NCBI RefSeq assembly: GCF_000412695.1
Contig: NC_021499.1
Span: 1,922,001 to 1,986,000 of the forward strand
Length of the DNA stretch: 64,000 bases
From: Pseudomonas resinovorans NBRC 106553
GTDB taxonomy: Bacteria; Pseudomonadota; Gammaproteobacteria; Pseudomonadales; Pseudomonadaceae
Direction of reading: 5' to 3'
Below, one piece after another: positions 7,111-16,042 of the stretch. Below the pieces are notes generated by a model. The model made no database searches and had not been told where the DNA came from. It saw only the letters and a program-made list of their open reading frames with translations. A program made the position numbers and the translations under genes. Within the stretch, counting starts at the first letter, position 1. Each line of letters begins with the position of its first letter.

Positions 7111-7424
7111 TTTAGATATATGGTGAGATTGCCGTGGTCGAATATGTTTTGGTTGACTTTGTGGCGTGCTAGAAGGAATAAGTGAGTTTTTCCAGTCCCG
7201 CGGAGACCTTGCAATACCCCACTGGAAGATCCTGTGTGGGAAATCAGTTTGCTTAAGTTGTCCTTGACGTCTACATGGGTTTCGGAAAGTTCATTTATTT
7301 TTTCTGCAGAAGCATCAAGGCTCAAATCAAAGTCGGCGCGAAGGTCAGAAAATGATTTTGTTATTTTGCGTACGAGATCTTGGTCTTTCACAATATCTCG
7401 TAGTTTGACTTTTTGTTTGGACAT
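7111..7424 (-). pseudogene. 5' fragment of disrupted P-loop ATPase (Walker A part)
   Basis: 104 codons from ATG 7424 (MSKQKVKLRDIVKDQD) up to the IS element. It has a Walker A motif in LQGLRGTGKTHLF and the following strand NLTIYLN. The remaining coding part is 4797-5879. The coding bases left on the two sides total 1397, not a multiple of three, and no duplicated target exists, so the original frame cannot be rebuilt by removing the IS. The start lies only 13 bp beyond the T-run of the nrdB terminator and lacks a clear ribosome site, so expression would need readthrough or a promoter near 7500-7540. Confidence 0.7.
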
Positions 7425-7437
7425 AGTCGTCTTAGAA

Positions 7438-7468
7438 TAAAAAAGCCCCGCACTTGGCGGGGCTATAA
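7438..7468 (-). terminator. Intrinsic terminator of nrdAB
   Basis: On the - strand AGCCCCGCC, loop AAGT, GCGGGGCT then seven T. It is located 70 bp past the nrdB stop and overlaps the presumed leader of the ATPase gene. Confidence 0.8.
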
Positions 7469-7539
7469 CCTTTCTTTTGCTGCCCCAAATTTCCATTTCA
7501 GGTAAAGCGTTTATATTTTCCTAATGTCTTGACCCGGAC

Positions 7540-8787
7540 TCAATCCCAGCTCAGCGCACCGCCGGTCTGGTACTCGATGACGCGAGTTTCGAAGAAGTTC
7601 TTCTCTTTCTTCAGGTCCATGATTTCGGACATCCACGGGAACGGGTTGCTGGTGCCCGGGTATTCCTCTTTCAGGCCGATCTGGGTCAGGCGGCGGTTGG
7701 CGATGAACTTGAGGTAGTCCTCCATCATGGCCGCGTTCATGCCCAGTACGCCGCGCGGCATGGTGTCGCGTGCGTATTCGATTTCCAGTTGGGTGCCCTG
7801 GAGGATCATCTGGGTGGCTTCGTCCTTCATCTGGGCATCCCACAGGTGCGGGTTTTCGATCTTGATCTGGTTGATCACGTCGATGCCGAAGTTCAGGTGC
7901 ATGGATTCGTCGCGCAGGATGTACTGGAACTGCTCGGCGGTGCCGGTCATCTTGTTGCGGCGGCCCATGGAGAGGATCTGGGTGAAGCCGCAGTAGAAGA
8001 AGATGCCTTCCAGTACGCAGTAGTAGGCGATCAGGTTGCGCAGGAACTGGCGGTCGGTCTCCGGGGTGCCGGTCTTGAACTCGGGGTCGGAGATCGAGCG
8101 GGTGTACTTGAGGCCCCAGGACGCTTTCTTCGCGACGCTCGGGATCTCGTGGTACATGTTGAAGATCTCGCCTTCATCCATGCCCAGGGACTCGATGCAG
8201 TACTGGTAGGCGTGGGTGTGGATCGCCTCTTCGAAGGCCTGGCGCAGGATGTACTGGCGGCATTCGGGGTTGGTGATCAGGCGGTACACGGCCAGCACCA
8301 GGTTGTTGGCAACCAGGGAGTCGGCGGTGGAGAAGAAGCCGAGGTTGCGCATCACGATGCGGCGCTCGTCTTCGCTGAGGCCGTCCTTGCTCTTCCACAG
8401 GGCAATGTCGGCGTTCATGTTCACTTCCTGCGGCATCCAGTGGTTGGCGCAACCATCCAGATACTTCTGCCAGGCCCAGTCGTACTTGAAGGGTACGAGC
8501 TGGTTGAGGTCGGCGCGGGCGTTGATCATCTGCTTGTCGCCAACCTGCACGCGCGCGGCGGAGCCTTCGAGGTCGTCCAGGCCTTCCTGGATGTCGAGGG
8601 CGTCCAGGGCCTTCTTGGCGCGGGCGACGGCGTCGGAGTCGTCGGCCGAGACGGCGCGGGCTTCTTCAACGGAGCCGGCGGCTTCGTTGTCGAGCTTGTC
8701 GATGGCCTTGGCGGCGGCCTGGGCAACGGCGGGGGCTGCCTTGGCTTCGGTGGGGTCTTCTTTGTCGAATTCGTCCCAGCTGAGCAT
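7540..8787 (-). CDS. nrdB: Class Ia ribonucleotide reductase, beta (radical) subunit
   Basis: 415 residues, the usual Pseudomonas length. The protein houses the di-iron/tyrosyl radical cofactor that starts ribonucleotide reduction in NrdA, supplying dNTPs for replication. Ferritin-like helices with metal-ligand pairs are visible ([12 protein letters not shown] and [10 protein letters not shown]). The acidic, Ala-rich first 70 residues ([18 protein letters not shown]) form a lineage-specific extension before the catalytic domain. It lies 323 bp downstream of nrdA on the same strand and is followed by an intrinsic terminator, so the two probably form one operon with an intervening structured spacer. 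Confidence 0.97.
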   Translation of the reverse strand: MLSWDEFDKEDPTEAKAAPAVAQAAAKAIDKLDNEAAGSVEEARAVSADDSDAVARAKKALDALDIQEGLDDLEGSAARVQVGDKQMINARADLNQLVPFKYDWAWQKYLDGCANHWMPQEVNMNADIALWKSKDGLSEDERRIVMRNLGFFSTADSLVANNLVLAVYRLITNPECRQYILRQAFEEAIHTHAYQYCIESLGMDEGEIFNMYHEIPSVAKKASWGLKYTRSISDPEFKTGTPETDRQFLRNLIAYYCVLEGIFFYCGFTQILSMGRRNKMTGTAEQFQYILRDESMHLNFGIDVINQIKIENPHLWDAQMKDEATQMILQGTQLEIEYARDTMPRGVLGMNAAMMEDYLKFIANRRLTQIGLKEEYPGTSNPFPWMSEIMDLKKEKNFFETRVIEYQTGGALSWD

Positions 8788-9110
8788 TGTTCCTCTCCTG
8801 GTTGGCGTGGATGGTGGCGCACGCTAAAGCGGTGGTTCATGGCCGGGCGGTGAATTGCCCTGGCTTGTGCACACCCGGTTTGCGGGTGTGATTATTCGGA
8901 TATCGGTGCTGCCTGAGGTTTCCCTCTCCCGATCGCGGTCCGCCCCGGCCCCTCTCCCGGAGGGAGAGGGGAGGGGTTTTCCCGGTCGAGCGTGGTGCTG
9001 TGCGAGTGACCGCTAGGCGCCCGGTTGGCTGGAGCCCCTGAGCGTACGTCTGTACGTGATGGGGGCCAGCCAGCCGGGCAACAACGCGGGCGCCGCTCAG
9101 CGACGCGCGC
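8788..9110 (-). other. Structured nrdA-nrdB spacer
   Basis: 323 bp without a gene. It contains a perfect 10-bp inverted repeat CCCCTCTCCC/GGGAGAGGGG (8949-8971) and, near the nrdA end, another strong hairpin with arms built from CCGGTTGGCTGG and CCAGCCAGCCGG (about 9020-9078). Such hairpins could set the NrdA:NrdB ratio by partial termination or by mRNA processing; this is inference. Confidence 0.5.
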
Positions 9111-12014
9111 TTATTGGCACGCTTCGCAGTCGGGGTTGTCGATGGAGCACGCACTGGGCACCGGAGCCGGCGCCGGCGCTGCAGCCGGAGCGGCCTGCAG
9201 GGTCTCGCTGCCACCAGCCGACACGGCGTTGAGCTTGCCGGTGTTGATGGTGGATTTCTCGGTGCTGGTGGCGGCCAGGGCACGGAGGTAGTAGGTGGTT
9301 TTCAGGCCACGGTACCAAGCCATGCGGTAGGTCACGTCGAGCTTCTTGCCCGAGGCGCCGGCGATGTAGAGGTTCAGGGACTGGGCCTGATCGATCCACT
9401 TCTGGCGGCGGCTGGCGGCGTCGACGATCCACTTGGTCTCGACTTCGAAGGCGGTGGCGTACAGGTCTTTCAGGTCTTGCGGGATGCGCTCGATCTGCTG
9501 CACGGAGCCGTCGTAGTACTTCAGGTCGTTGACCATGACCGGGTCCCACAGGCCACGGGCCTTGAGGTCGTGTACCAGGTAGGGGTTGATCACGGTGAAC
9601 TCGCCGGAGAGGTTCGATTTCACGTAGAGGTTCTGGTAGGTCGGCTCGATGGACTGCGATACGCCGGTGATGTTGGCGATGGTCGCGGTCGGCGCGATGG
9701 CCATGATGTTCGAGTTACGAATACCTTTCTGTACGCGAGCACGTACCGGGGCCCAGTCCAGGGACTCGGTCAGGTCGACGTCGATGTACTTCTGGCCACG
9801 GGCTTCGATCAGGATCTGCTGGGAGTCCAGCGGCAGGATGCCTTTGGACCACAGGGAACCCTCGAAGGTCTCGTAGGCGCCACGCTCGTCGGCCAGGTCG
9901 CAGGAAGCCTGGATGGCGAAGTAGCTCACCGCTTCCATGGACTTGTCGGCGAACTCGATGGCGGCGTCGGAACCGTAGGCGATGTGCTGCAGGTACAGGG
10001 CGTCCTGGAAGCCCATGATGCCGAGGCCCACCGGACGGTGCTTGAGGTTCGAGTTGCGCGCCTGCGGGACCGAGTAGTAGTTGATGTCGATGACGTTATC
10101 GAGCATGCGCACTGCGGTCTTGACGGTCTTCTCGAGCTTGGCGGTGTCCAGCTTGCCATTGACGATGTGGTTGACCAGGTTGACCGAGCCCAGGTTGCAG
10201 ACCGCGATCTCGTCCTTGTTGGTGTTCAGGGTGATCTCGGTGCACAGGTTGGAGCTGTGGACCACGCCCACGTGCTGCTGCGGGCTGCGCAGGTTGCACG
10301 GGTCCTTGAAGGTCAGCCACGGGTGGCCGGTCTCGAAGAGCATCGAGAGCATCTTGCGCCACAGGTCTTTGGCCTGGATGGTCTTGAACAGCTTGATCTT
10401 GCCGTACTGGGTCAGGGCTTCGTAGTACTCGTAGCGCTCTTCGAAGGCCTTGCCGGTCAGGTCGTGCAGGTCCGGTACTTCGGAGGGCGAGAACAGGGTC
10501 CACTGGCCATCGTCGAACACGCGCTTCATGAACAGGTCGGGAATCCAGTTCGCGGTGTTCATGTCGTGGGTACGGCGACGGTCGTCACCGGTGTTCTTGC
10601 GCAGCTCGATGAACTCTTCGATGTCCATGTGCCAGGTTTCGAGGTACGCGCAGACGGCGCCCTTGCGCTTGCCACCCTGGTTCACGGCGACGGCGGTGTC
10701 GTTCACCACTTTCAGGAAGGGGACCACGCCCTGGGATTTGCCGTTGGTGCCCTTGATGTAGGAGCCCAGCGCACGGACCGGCGTCCAGTCGTTGCCCAGG
10801 CCACCGGCGAATTTCGACAGCATGGCGTTGTCGTGGATGGCGCTGTAGATGCCCGACAGGTCGTCCGGCACGGTGGTCAGGTAGCAGGACGACAGCTGCG
10901 GACGCAGGGTACCGGCGTTGAACAGGGTCGGGGTGGAGCTCATGTAGTCGAAGGACGACAGCAGGTTGTAGAACTCGATGGCGCGTTCTTCTTTCTGCTT
11001 CTCTTCGATGGCCAGGCCCATGGCCACGCGCATGAAGAAGACCTGCGGCAGTTCGAAGCGGATGCCGTCCTTGTGGATGAAGTAACGGTCGTACAGGGTC
11101 TGCAGGCCGAGGTAGGTGAACTGCTGGTCACGCTCGTGGTTGATGGCCTTGCCCAGTTTTTCCAGGTCGAAGGTCTTCAGCTGCGGGTCGAGCAGCTCGA
11201 ACTCCACGCCCTTTTCCACGTAGGCCGGCAGGGCCTTGGCGTAGAGGTCGGCCATTTCGTGGTGGGTGGCGCTTTCGGCAACGCCGAGAAAGCCCAGGGC
11301 TTCGGCGCGCAAGGTGTCCATCAGCAGGCGGGCGGTGACGTAGGAGTAGTTCGGCTCGCGCTCTACCAGGGTGCGGGCGGTCATCACCAGGGCGGTGTTG
11401 ACGTCCTTCTCGGCCACGCCGTCGTAGAGGTTCTTCAGGGTTTCGCGCTCGATCAGGCCGCCGTCGACTTCGGCCAGGGCCTCGCAGGCTTCGCTGATGA
11501 TGGTGTTCAGGCGGCCCATGTCCAGCGGCACGAGGCTGCCGTCGGCGCGGGTGATGCGGATGCTCGGGTGCGGCTGGGCGACTTCGCTGTCGGCGCTGCG
11601 CTTGGAGCGCTCCTGGGCACGGGATTCGCGGTAGATCACGTAGTCGCGGGCGACTTTCTGCTCGCCGGCGCGCATCAGGGACAGTTCGACCTGGTCCTGG
11701 ATCTCTTCGATATGGATGGTGCCGCCCGACGGCATGCGACGCTTGAAGGTCGCGGTGACCTGCTCGGTCAGGCGCGCGACGGTTTCATGGATACGCGAAG
11801 AAGCAGCGGCAGTACCGCCTTCCACGGCGAGGAACGCTTTGGTGATGGCAACGGTGATCTTGTCGTCGGTGTACGGGACGACGGTGCCGTTGCGTTTGAT
11901 CACGCGCAGCTGGCCGGGCGCGGTGGCGGCCAGATCCTGGATGGAATCTGCTGCCTGGGGCGCTGCGGCCTGCGGGTTCTCGCGAGTGGTGTCGGTCTGC
12001 ATGGGGTTCTCCAT
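9111..12014 (-). CDS. nrdA: Class Ia ribonucleotide reductase, alpha (catalytic) subunit with two ATP cones
   Basis: 967 residues. Two consecutive ATP-cone regulatory domains are recognisable at the N terminus: LRVIKRNGTVVPYTDDKITVAITKAF and, about 115 residues later, IRITRADGSLVPLDMGRLNTIISEAC. In P. aeruginosa NrdA the outer cone is the one that senses dATP. The catalytic barrel follows with SSCYL, NLCTEI and the C-terminal redox pair in DCEACQ that re-reduces the active site. It reduces ribonucleoside diphosphates together with NrdB. Upstream lie an NrdR-like box and a cluster of DnaA-box words, consistent with control by NrdR and possibly DnaA. Confidence 0.97.
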   Translation of the reverse strand: MENPMQTDTTRENPQAAAPQAADSIQDLAATAPGQLRVIKRNGTVVPYTDDKITVAITKAFLAVEGGTAAASSRIHETVARLTEQVTATFKRRMPSGGTIHIEEIQDQVELSLMRAGEQKVARDYVIYRESRAQERSKRSADSEVAQPHPSIRITRADGSLVPLDMGRLNTIISEACEALAEVDGGLIERETLKNLYDGVAEKDVNTALVMTARTLVEREPNYSYVTARLLMDTLRAEALGFLGVAESATHHEMADLYAKALPAYVEKGVEFELLDPQLKTFDLEKLGKAINHERDQQFTYLGLQTLYDRYFIHKDGIRFELPQVFFMRVAMGLAIEEKQKEERAIEFYNLLSSFDYMSSTPTLFNAGTLRPQLSSCYLTTVPDDLSGIYSAIHDNAMLSKFAGGLGNDWTPVRALGSYIKGTNGKSQGVVPFLKVVNDTAVAVNQGGKRKGAVCAYLETWHMDIEEFIELRKNTGDDRRRTHDMNTANWIPDLFMKRVFDDGQWTLFSPSEVPDLHDLTGKAFEERYEYYEALTQYGKIKLFKTIQAKDLWRKMLSMLFETGHPWLTFKDPCNLRSPQQHVGVVHSSNLCTEITLNTNKDEIAVCNLGSVNLVNHIVNGKLDTAKLEKTVKTAVRMLDNVIDINYYSVPQARNSNLKHRPVGLGIMGFQDALYLQHIAYGSDAAIEFADKSMEAVSYFAIQASCDLADERGAYETFEGSLWSKGILPLDSQQILIEARGQKYIDVDLTESLDWAPVRARVQKGIRNSNIMAIAPTATIANITGVSQSIEPTYQNLYVKSNLSGEFTVINPYLVHDLKARGLWDPVMVNDLKYYDGSVQQIERIPQDLKDLYATAFEVETKWIVDAASRRQKWIDQAQSLNLYIAGASGKKLDVTYRMAWYRGLKTTYYLRALAATSTEKSTINTGKLNAVSAGGSETLQAAPAAAPAPAPVPSACSIDNPDCEACQ

Positions 12015-12182
12015 GTTCTGATTTATCTAAGGGCGCACGAGCCGCCTTCATTCCCTTTTCACAACGTCATACGCACGGCGAGGCGCCGGGCGCAAAACGA
12101 GGTGCTACGAGGCAGAAGGACAGGACTCAAGCGCCTTCCTGGCCCTACAAGTCAAACGTCACGGTGTTAAACCGCCGTGACA

Positions 12183-12198
12183 ACACAATACCTAGTGG
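12183..12198 (-). promoter_or_regulatory. NrdR-like box upstream of nrdA
   Basis: ACACAATACCTAGTGG on the + strand fits the NrdR consensus ACACWATATATWGTGT with a few mismatches, about 170 bp before the nrdA start. NrdR represses RNR operons when dNTP/ATP load is high. A second, better box is at 12601; the usual close pair is not seen. Confidence 0.5.
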
Positions 12199-12460
12199 TG
12201 AGCGCGCTTCGCGCCACACCCGCTTCCAGCCGCCAGTCACGTTCTTTCGTGTCCTGGGCCGGCACCATTCGCCTGGGGCGCCTGGTGGGTGAAATACCGC
12301 TTTGACACACCGGTGGTCGGCTTCTGAAGAAGCCTTTAGCGCTTGATTCTAATTGTGTCCGGTGGTACGCCCTCACCCCAATATGTAGGGGTTGGGCCTG
12401 ATGGGGGTACAAGATAATGCGCTGTTTGGGGTATTGCAAGGCGACCCACAACATCTAGCC

Positions 12461-12502
12461 TGTGGATAAGTTGTGGGTGATTTGTGGGTGACTGTGGAGT
12501 AA
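12461..12502. promoter_or_regulatory. DnaA-box cluster between nrdA and the response regulator
   Basis: TGTGGATAA at 12461-12469 is the exact complement of the consensus DnaA box TTATCCACA. It is followed at short intervals by TGTGGGTGA twice and TGTGGAGTA, four related words in about 40 bp. In E. coli DnaA controls nrdAB; a similar link here is inferred from position. Confidence 0.5.
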
Positions 12503-12581
12503 CGAGGGCGGAGGCCCACTGGCTCTAGGCTCTGCCGTTCGTCGCCGGCAAACGGTCAGTTCGAGAGGCCGAATCGAGCTG

Positions 12582-12616
12582 TTGACGGCGTCGCAAGCTA
12601 ACACAATATCTTGTGT
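12582..12616 (+). promoter_or_regulatory. Sigma-70 promoter overlapped by an NrdR-type palindrome
   Basis: TTGACG at 12582-12587 and CAATAT at 12604-12609 are 16 bp apart and point to the two-component operon starting at 12712. The -10 lies inside ACACAATATCTTGTGT (12601-12616), a 6-4-6 palindrome (ACACAA/TTGTGT) matching the NrdR box. Bound NrdR would block this promoter. Confidence 0.5.
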
Positions 12617-12711
12617 TTTGGTGTCCAGCTGGCATGCGCTGTGCTATCGGTTCGGCGTTGCTACAATGCGAACCCTTTTCACTGGTCCTGACGCTGTCTT
12701 TGGAGTGCGTG

Positions 12712-13434
12712 GTGGAGCAAGAAGCCTGGCGAATCCTCATAGTCGAAGACGATCAGCGTTTGGCCGATCTGACGCGCGAATACCTGGAAGCTAACGGTCT
12801 GCAGGTGGCCATCGAATCCGATGGCGGCCAGGCCGTGGCGCGCATTCTCAGGGAGCGCCCGGACCTGGTGGTGCTCGACCTGATGCTGCCGGGCGAGGAC
12901 GGCCTGTCCATCTGCCGCAAGCTGCGTGGCCAATATGAAGGCCCCATCCTGATGCTCACCGCGCGTACCGACGACATGGATCAGGTACTCGGCCTGGAGC
13001 TGGGCGCCGACGACTATGTGTGCAAGCCGGTGCGCCCCCGTGTGCTGCTGGCGCGCATCCGTGCACTGCTGCGGCGCAGCGAGGTGGTGGCCGAGGTGCC
13101 GGTGGCGGAAAACCAGCGGCGCCTGGAGTTCGGTCCGCTGGTGGTCGACAACGCCATGCGCGAGGCCTGGCTCAACGAGCGCAGCATCGAGCTGACCAGC
13201 GCCGAGTTCGACCTGCTCTGGCTGCTGGCGGTGAACGCCGGGCGCATCCTGTCCCGCGAGGAGATCTTCAATTCCCTGCGCGGCATCGAGTACGACGGCC
13301 AGGACCGTTCCATCGACGTACGCATTTCGCGCATCCGCCCGAAGATCGGTGACGACCCCATGCACCCGCGGCTGATCAAGACGGTGCGCAGCAAGGGCTA
13401 TCTATTTGTCAGAGAGGCCGCCGAAGGCCTCTGA
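12712..13434 (+). CDS. OmpR-family response regulator (RstA-like)
   Basis: 240 residues. The receiver domain has the acidic pocket (VEDD), phospho-acceptor Asp56 in VVLDLMLPG, T in MLTART and K in DDYVCKPV. A winged-helix output domain follows (ELTSAEFDLLWLLAVNAG ... SIDVRISRIRPKIGDD ... TVRSKGYLF). GTG at 12712 is preferred because TTTGGAG lies six bases upstream and the receiver begins right after. The frame remains open further upstream, but that part has no domain. The sensor kinase follows after 38 bp. The same pair lies beside nrdA in P. aeruginosa, from memory; the stimulus is unknown. Confidence 0.9.
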   Translation: MEQEAWRILIVEDDQRLADLTREYLEANGLQVAIESDGGQAVARILRERPDLVVLDLMLPGEDGLSICRKLRGQYEGPILMLTARTDDMDQVLGLELGADDYVCKPVRPRVLLARIRALLRRSEVVAEVPVAENQRRLEFGPLVVDNAMREAWLNERSIELTSAEFDLLWLLAVNAGRILSREEIFNSLRGIEYDGQDRSIDVRISRIRPKIGDDPMHPRLIKTVRSKGYLFVREAAEGL

Positions 13435-13472
13435 CGGACCGGTGACGGTTCGCAGTTTCCGGGCGAGAGTCC

Positions 13473-15089
13473 ATGAACTCGATCTTCCTGCGTATCTACG
13501 GCGGCATGCTGGTGACCCTGGTTGTGGTGGCGCTGCTTGGCGTGTTCACCATTCACCAGGTCAACGAGGTGCGTTCCGACCAGTACCGTGAAAGCCTGGC
13601 CCGCGGCACCTTCCGCCTGATGGCGGACAACCTGCAGCCGATGAATGAGGTGGAGCGCCGCCGCGCGGTGGTGCTCTGGGGGCGCCTGCTGGGCATTCCC
13701 CTGGAGTTGCAGCCCATGGACGGTTCCGGCCTGGACAGCAGCGCGCGCAATCGCCTGCTGCGCGGGCAGGTGCTGGTGGAGCAGACCGGCCCTCATGCGG
13801 CGCGGGTGTACAGCCTGGTGAGCCTGGGCCAGCGCTTGCTGCTGACCGGCGAGGTGGAGCAGATCAGCGAGCAGCTGGCGCGGGCCACCGTCTACCTGTT
13901 GATGGATGAGCTGGTGCGCTTCCCGGTGAACGAACAGCCCCAGCGGCTGGCGTCCCTCAAGGAGAACAAGCAGTTCGGCTTCGACATGCGGCTGATCCCG
14001 CTGAAGGACGCCAACCTGGACGTGGACCAGCGCCGCCGGGTGGACGAGGGCGATACGGTGATGGCCCTGGGCAAGGATGGCGATTCCATCCGCGTGTTCT
14101 CCGGCATGGTGGACACGCCCTGGGTGCTGGAAATGGGCCCCCTGCACCAGATGAACCCCTATCCGCCGCAGATGCTGGTGCTGATCGGCTTCCTCGGCCT
14201 GACCCTGATCGGCCTGACCGTGTATTTCCTCGTGCGCCATCTGGAGCATCGCCTGATGGGGCTGGAAAGCGCCGCCACCGATATCGCCCAGGGCAAGCTG
14301 GATGCACGGGTGCCGGCCCGGGGCGCCGACTCGGTGGGGCGTCTGGCCGCGGCCTTCAACGGCATGGCCGAGCAGTTGCAGCGCCTGTTGAGCCTGCAGC
14401 GCGAATTGATCCGTGCGGTGTCCCACGAGCTGCGCACGCCGGTGGCGCGGCTGCGCTTCGGCCTGGAGATGATCGCCGACGCCGAAACCGAGACCGCCCG
14501 GCGCAAGTACATGGACGGCATGGACAGCGATATCCAGGAACTGGACAAGCTCGTGGACGAGATGCTGACCTACGCGCGCCTGGAGCAGGGCTCGCCGGCG
14601 CTGCATTTCCAGCGCGTGGACCTGGATGCGCTGTTCGACCAGGTGATTGCCGAGCTGTCCCACCTGCGCGCCAATGTGCGCATCGAGCGGGGCCTGTGCC
14701 TGAACGTCGGCAGCGACGGCGCCTGGGTCGAGGCCGAGCCGCGCTACCTGCATCGCGCCCTGCAGAACCTGGTGAGCAATGCCATGCGCCATGCCGAGTC
14801 GCGGGTGCAGTTGAACTACCAGATCGGCCACAAGCGCTGCCGCATCGACGTCGAGGACGACGGCCCCGGCGTGCCGGAAAACCAGTGGGAAAAGATCTTC
14901 AAACCCTTCATGCGCCTGGACGACAGCCGCACCCGCGCTTCCGGCGGCCACGGCCTGGGGCTGTCCATCGTGCGGCGCATCATCTATTGGCATGCCGGCC
15001 GCGCGCAGATCGGCCGCAGCGAAGCGCTGGGCGGGGCTAGGTTCAGCCTGGTGTGGCCGCGCCGGCAGAGCGAGGCGGAAACCCTCTAG
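13473..15089 (+). CDS. Sensor histidine kinase (RstB-like), partner of the upstream regulator
   Basis: 538 residues. Membrane span near residues 9-29 (GGMLVTLVVVALLGVFTI), a roughly 200-residue periplasmic sensor region, a second span around 230-250 (MLVLIGFLGLTLIGLTVYFLV), HAMP, then the dimerisation domain with phosphorylated His318 in RAVSHELRTPVARLRF. The ATP-binding part follows with the N box (LQNLVSNAMRHA), G1 (VEDDGPGVP), F box (FKPFMRLD) and G2 (GGHGLGLSI). It autophosphorylates and passes phosphate to the upstream regulator. Ligand not predictable from sequence. Confidence 0.92.
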   Translation: MNSIFLRIYGGMLVTLVVVALLGVFTIHQVNEVRSDQYRESLARGTFRLMADNLQPMNEVERRRAVVLWGRLLGIPLELQPMDGSGLDSSARNRLLRGQVLVEQTGPHAARVYSLVSLGQRLLLTGEVEQISEQLARATVYLLMDELVRFPVNEQPQRLASLKENKQFGFDMRLIPLKDANLDVDQRRRVDEGDTVMALGKDGDSIRVFSGMVDTPWVLEMGPLHQMNPYPPQMLVLIGFLGLTLIGLTVYFLVRHLEHRLMGLESAATDIAQGKLDARVPARGADSVGRLAAAFNGMAEQLQRLLSLQRELIRAVSHELRTPVARLRFGLEMIADAETETARRKYMDGMDSDIQELDKLVDEMLTYARLEQGSPALHFQRVDLDALFDQVIAELSHLRANVRIERGLCLNVGSDGAWVEAEPRYLHRALQNLVSNAMRHAESRVQLNYQIGHKRCRIDVEDDGPGVPENQWEKIFKPFMRLDDSRTRASGGHGLGLSIVRRIIYWHAGRAQIGRSEALGGARFSLVWPRRQSEAETL

Positions 15090-15108
15090 CGCTTTCCTGA
15101 GGGTGCGA

Positions 15109-15310
15109 GATGGATTTCGCGGGCTCTACCCATCCTACGGCGCTGAGCGATGGGTATCGCTCCGCTCAACCCATCCTGCGTGGCGTATCGCGGTTGGGTG
15201 CGCCGCCCGCACCACGACAGATCGTAGGATGGGTTGAGGTACGAAACCCATGCGGACCCAGGTTGATGGGTTTCGCAAGCTCAGCGGAGCGCCGCCCGAC
15301 CCATCCTACA
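15109..15310. repeat. Cluster of TAGGATGGGT-type intergenic repeats
   Basis: About 200 bp made of alternating forward and reversed repeat arms: ACCCATCCTACGG, GATGGGTATCGC, ACCCATCCTGCG, GTAGGATGGGTT, GATGGGTTTCGC and ACCCATCCTACA. It separates two convergent genes, so its hairpins may serve as a bidirectional terminator. It is the same family as 429-525. Confidence 0.75.
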
Positions 15311-15322
15311 AGGCTGCTTCGT

Positions 15323-16042
15323 TCAGGCCGCCACCGCCACCAGGCTCAGCAGTCGGCCCTGGAACTGGCAGTGCCAGCCTTCCAGTTCGCTGCCCGCTTT
15401 CCATTCTTCCGACAGGTCGATCAGCAGGCGCAGTTGCGCCCGGCCGGCGGCGTCGCACGCCAGCAGTTCGGCGTCGTGGAAGTAGAAGCGCTTGCCCACC
15501 AGCGGGTAGAGCGCCTTGAACAGGCTCTCCTTTATAGAGAAGGTCAGGGTGATGCGCTGGGCCTGCTGTTCCGGAGTGAGGCCTTGCAGTCGCTCGACTT
15601 CGGCGGGGGTGAGGATTTCTTCCGCCAGGCGCAGGGCGCGGTCGCAGGCCAGCGGTTCTTCCAGGTCCAGGCCGAGGCCTCGCCACTGGCTGCTGTCGGC
15701 CACCAGGGCGATCGCCAGCCCGTGGCTGTGGCTGATGGAGCCGCTGACCCCAACAGGCCAGACCGGCGCGCGGTCCTCGCCCAGGGTGGGTGCTTCGAAG
15801 CGGCCCGTGAGTACCTGGAGCGCGGCGCGGGCGCAGAGGCGGCCGGCAAGGAATTCCGCCTGCCGCTTGGCCACCGAGCGCTGGATATTGGCCGGCGCCA
15901 GGATGGCGCTGCGGGGGAAGTCGTCGGCGGCGAGCAGCGCGGGGTCGAAGCGACAGGAGCGCAGCACCGCGCCTGGCAGTTCCCAGGGGAAAGGCCAGGT
16001 GGTGTCGAACGGGGTGCAGCAGGCGGGATGGCTGGAAATCAT
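15323..16042 (-). CDS. pcpS: 4'-phosphopantetheinyl transferase (PcpS/EntD type)
   Basis: 239 residues. It transfers phosphopantetheine from CoA to a serine of carrier proteins; the P. aeruginosa counterpart serves both fatty-acid ACP and siderophore synthetases. The family signature is visible: VSGSISHSHGLAIALVA, the Mg-binding GLGLDLEEP and the F-S-I-KES-LFKALYP helix (ITLTFSIKESLFKALYP). RQAEFLAGRLCARAAL matches the CoA-binding region. The gene faces the two-component operon, from which it is separated by repeats. Symbol given by similarity to PcpS. Confidence 0.9.
   Translation of the reverse strand: MISSHPACCTPFDTTWPFPWELPGAVLRSCRFDPALLAADDFPRSAILAPANIQRSVAKRQAEFLAGRLCARAALQVLTGRFEAPTLGEDRAPVWPVGVSGSISHSHGLAIALVADSSQWRGLGLDLEEPLACDRALRLAEEILTPAEVERLQGLTPEQQAQRITLTFSIKESLFKALYPLVGKRFYFHDAELLACDAAGRAQLRLLIDLSEEWKAGSELEGWHCQFQGRLLSLVAVAA

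Noticed and set aside
3864-7424. Prophage or defence island
   Set aside because: Only one BRO-N gene and one broken ATPase are present, with no integrase, structural genes, toxin-antitoxin pair or nuclease partner; calling a system would overreach.
9114-12170. Very long open frame antisense to nrdA
   Set aside because: High-GC codon bias keeps the opposite strand open; the product is a low-complexity Gly/Val/Gln/His-rich shadow with no domain, while the other strand encodes a clear NrdA.
13398-14993. 531-codon frame antisense to the histidine kinase
   Set aside because: Shadow frame; all kinase motifs are on the + strand.
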